DNA of 64,000 bases from the NCBI GenBank assembly GCA_002428985.1, contig DIYL01000055.1, positions 100,327 to 164,326 of the forward strand, written 5' to 3'. The stretch is from Anaerolineales bacterium UBA6055. Its GTDB lineage: Bacteria > Chloroflexota > Anaerolineae > Aggregatilineales > Phototrophicaceae. The position numbers were made by a program, and so were the translations under genes. Shown here one piece after another: positions 63,076-64,000 of the stretch. Each line of letters begins with the position of its first letter. Position 1 is the stretch's first letter. The notes under the pieces were generated by a model, which was not told the DNA's origin, did no database searches, and was given only the letters and a program-made list of their open reading frames with translations.

Positions 63076-64000
63076 ATGACGATCTATAAATTTGCTTTAT
63101 TCGTCCTTGTGTTGCTGTTGTTAACAGTTTCGGTTGGTGCACAGGAAACCCAAAACATTAGTGTACCGTCCTTTGATGTGACTGTCGCAGAAAATGCGAG
63201 TGAATCCGGCGACAAACCCTATGGGATGTTGATTGACGTACCGGAAGAAGTTGAGCTTGCAACCATCGTGATTAACGGGATTGCACTTGATTTAACCGGC
63301 GGTACAGTCATTTTGTGGCGTGATGACATCATCGCAGATACCAACGCAGTCGGCACGGGGGAAGAAGATTTTGAGACAAACCGCCGCCCCTCATCATGGT
63401 CGATGTCGGTCACGAAGGGGCTCGTTAAGATGCGAGTTGTTGACCCTGAATTAGCGGAAGAACTTGGCGACCAAGAAATTGTCGTGACAGAAGGGGCAGC
63501 CCTCAGTTACGATGAAGAAGCTGTTGCCCAAGGCGAACAAGTCTTTGATATTGAGCCGTTTAAAGCCGAAGATATTGAAGAATTGCAGTCAGTTGTATCA
63601 GCAGTTGATGAAGATGCAGAATTAACCGTGTTGACCGCAGAACAAGTACAAGTGGTTGAAGAAAGCCAAGAACTACTCGTCTCAATTGAGAATTTGAGCG
63701 ATGCAGAGATAGCATCAGACCTCATTATCGAAAACACTACTGAAAATATTCTTGATGATAGCCTGTCTGAATTTGATGATTTTGAATCCGATACAGCCGA
63801 AAGCGACCAAGATAATTTAGTTCAATTCTTGATTGAAAGTGGTGAACTCACACCCGAAGAATTGGGCGATCTCGCAATCGATAACCCAGAAATTGGCGAA
63901 CTCATCATGAATTCGATTTTGTTCGAAGATGACAGTGTGGAATCACTATCCTTACTTGCCGAAGACAACCCTGAGATGTTTGACTTCTTTGTGGATATTG
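63076..64000 (+). CDS. Acidic secreted hypothetical protein (3' end outside window)
   Basis: The frame from ATG 63076 stays open to the window edge (308 codons). The signal peptide is MTIYKFALFVLVLLLLTVSVGA|QE. The rest is rich in Asp and Glu, with runs of beta-prone and helical residues (LLIESGELTPEELGDLAI-like) and no Cys. It starts 10 bases after the C11 peptidase stop, so the genes are likely co-transcribed. No family recognised. It may be a surface or partner protein of the peptidase. No stop codon is seen, so the C-terminal part is missing. Confidence 0.8.
   Translation, partial: MTIYKFALFVLVLLLLTVSVGAQETQNISVPSFDVTVAENASESGDKPYGMLIDVPEEVELATIVINGIALDLTGGTVILWRDDIIADTNAVGTGEEDFETNRRPSSWSMSVTKGLVKMRVVDPELAEELGDQEIVVTEGAALSYDEEAVAQGEQVFDIEPFKAEDIEELQSVVSAVDEDAELTVLTAEQVQVVEESQELLVSIENLSDAEIASDLIIENTTENILDDSLSEFDDFESDTAESDQDNLVQFLIESGELTPEELGDLAIDNPEIGELIMNSILFEDDSVESLSLLAEDNPEMFDFFVDI

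Noticed and set aside
1..64000. CRISPR array, tRNA, rRNA or insertion sequence
   Set aside because: Reading both strands I saw no regular spacer repeats, no cloverleaf or rRNA-like stretch and no transposase. A tRNA-scan program would be the decisive check.

Overview
The window looks like a chromosomal segment of a heterotrophic bacterium, most probably a member of the Chloroflexota (Anaerolineae-like). This placement is inferred from gene style, not from a marker gene. The signs are several CUT1 sugar transporters and one peptide-type ABC transporter, secreted proteins with PPC and SH3b domains joined by Pro/Thr-rich linkers, a long clostripain-like protein, no outer-membrane or LPS genes, and a moderate G+C content. 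I see no rRNA, tRNA, CRISPR array, insertion sequence or phage gene. No gap between genes exceeds 300 bases.

Layout. 1-4791 holds the end of a CUT1 sugar transporter (two permeases, the first cut by the window edge), a zinc-site-less MDR dehydrogenase, an AraC-family regulator behind a strong hairpin, and an alpha/beta hydrolase. 5004-16376 is a surface-polysaccharide cluster: a sugar-nucleotide epimerase, GT2 and GT4 glycosyltransferases, the Wzm/Wzt exporter, a methyltransferase-like protein overlapping wzt, further transferases and an AsnB-type amidotransferase. 16496-28955 is a sugar and sugar-acid region: a U32-like TIM-barrel protein with an enolase-superfamily dehydratase, a DeoR-LacI hybrid regulator, a GH4 glycosidase, and a five-gene oligopeptide-type transporter that probably carries an oligosaccharide. 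A DUF4870-like membrane protein follows it.

29025-31650 (minus) encodes a fused two-domain CoA-transferase and a thiolase. 31835-40458 is a long plus-strand catabolic run (Gfo/Idh oxidoreductase, zinc dehydrogenase, SDR, small protein, GH116 glycosidase, DegT aminotransferase, ribokinase-like kinase, EthD protein). It converges on a GH38-like/DUF5054 protein. A four-gene minus-strand operon (receiver protein, TauE/SafE permease, YbaK deacylase, secreted histidine phosphatase) follows. 45900-54051 is another sugar locus: an FGGY kinase, divergent GntR/UTRA and LacI regulators with visible promoters and operators, a complete CUT1 transporter and an alpha/beta hydrolase. 54253-59173 holds a thiolase, a quinone-oxidoreductase-like protein, a secreted SH3b protein and a short-chain dehydrogenase homologue that has lost its catalytic motifs. 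The window ends with a 1214-residue secreted C11 peptidase and the start of an acidic secreted protein.

Most of the region serves glycan capture and breakdown, with local regulators, and beside it a glycan export locus. The points most worth checking are: the promoter/operator pairs of the LacI and GntR genes; a motif shared by two promoters that flank the DeoR-LacI regulator; hairpins directly after both binding-protein genes; exported proteins that lack a lipobox and share an Ala|Gln cleavage site; the U32-like protein in a sugar-acid operon; and the motif-less SDR. I found no convincing wholly new system.
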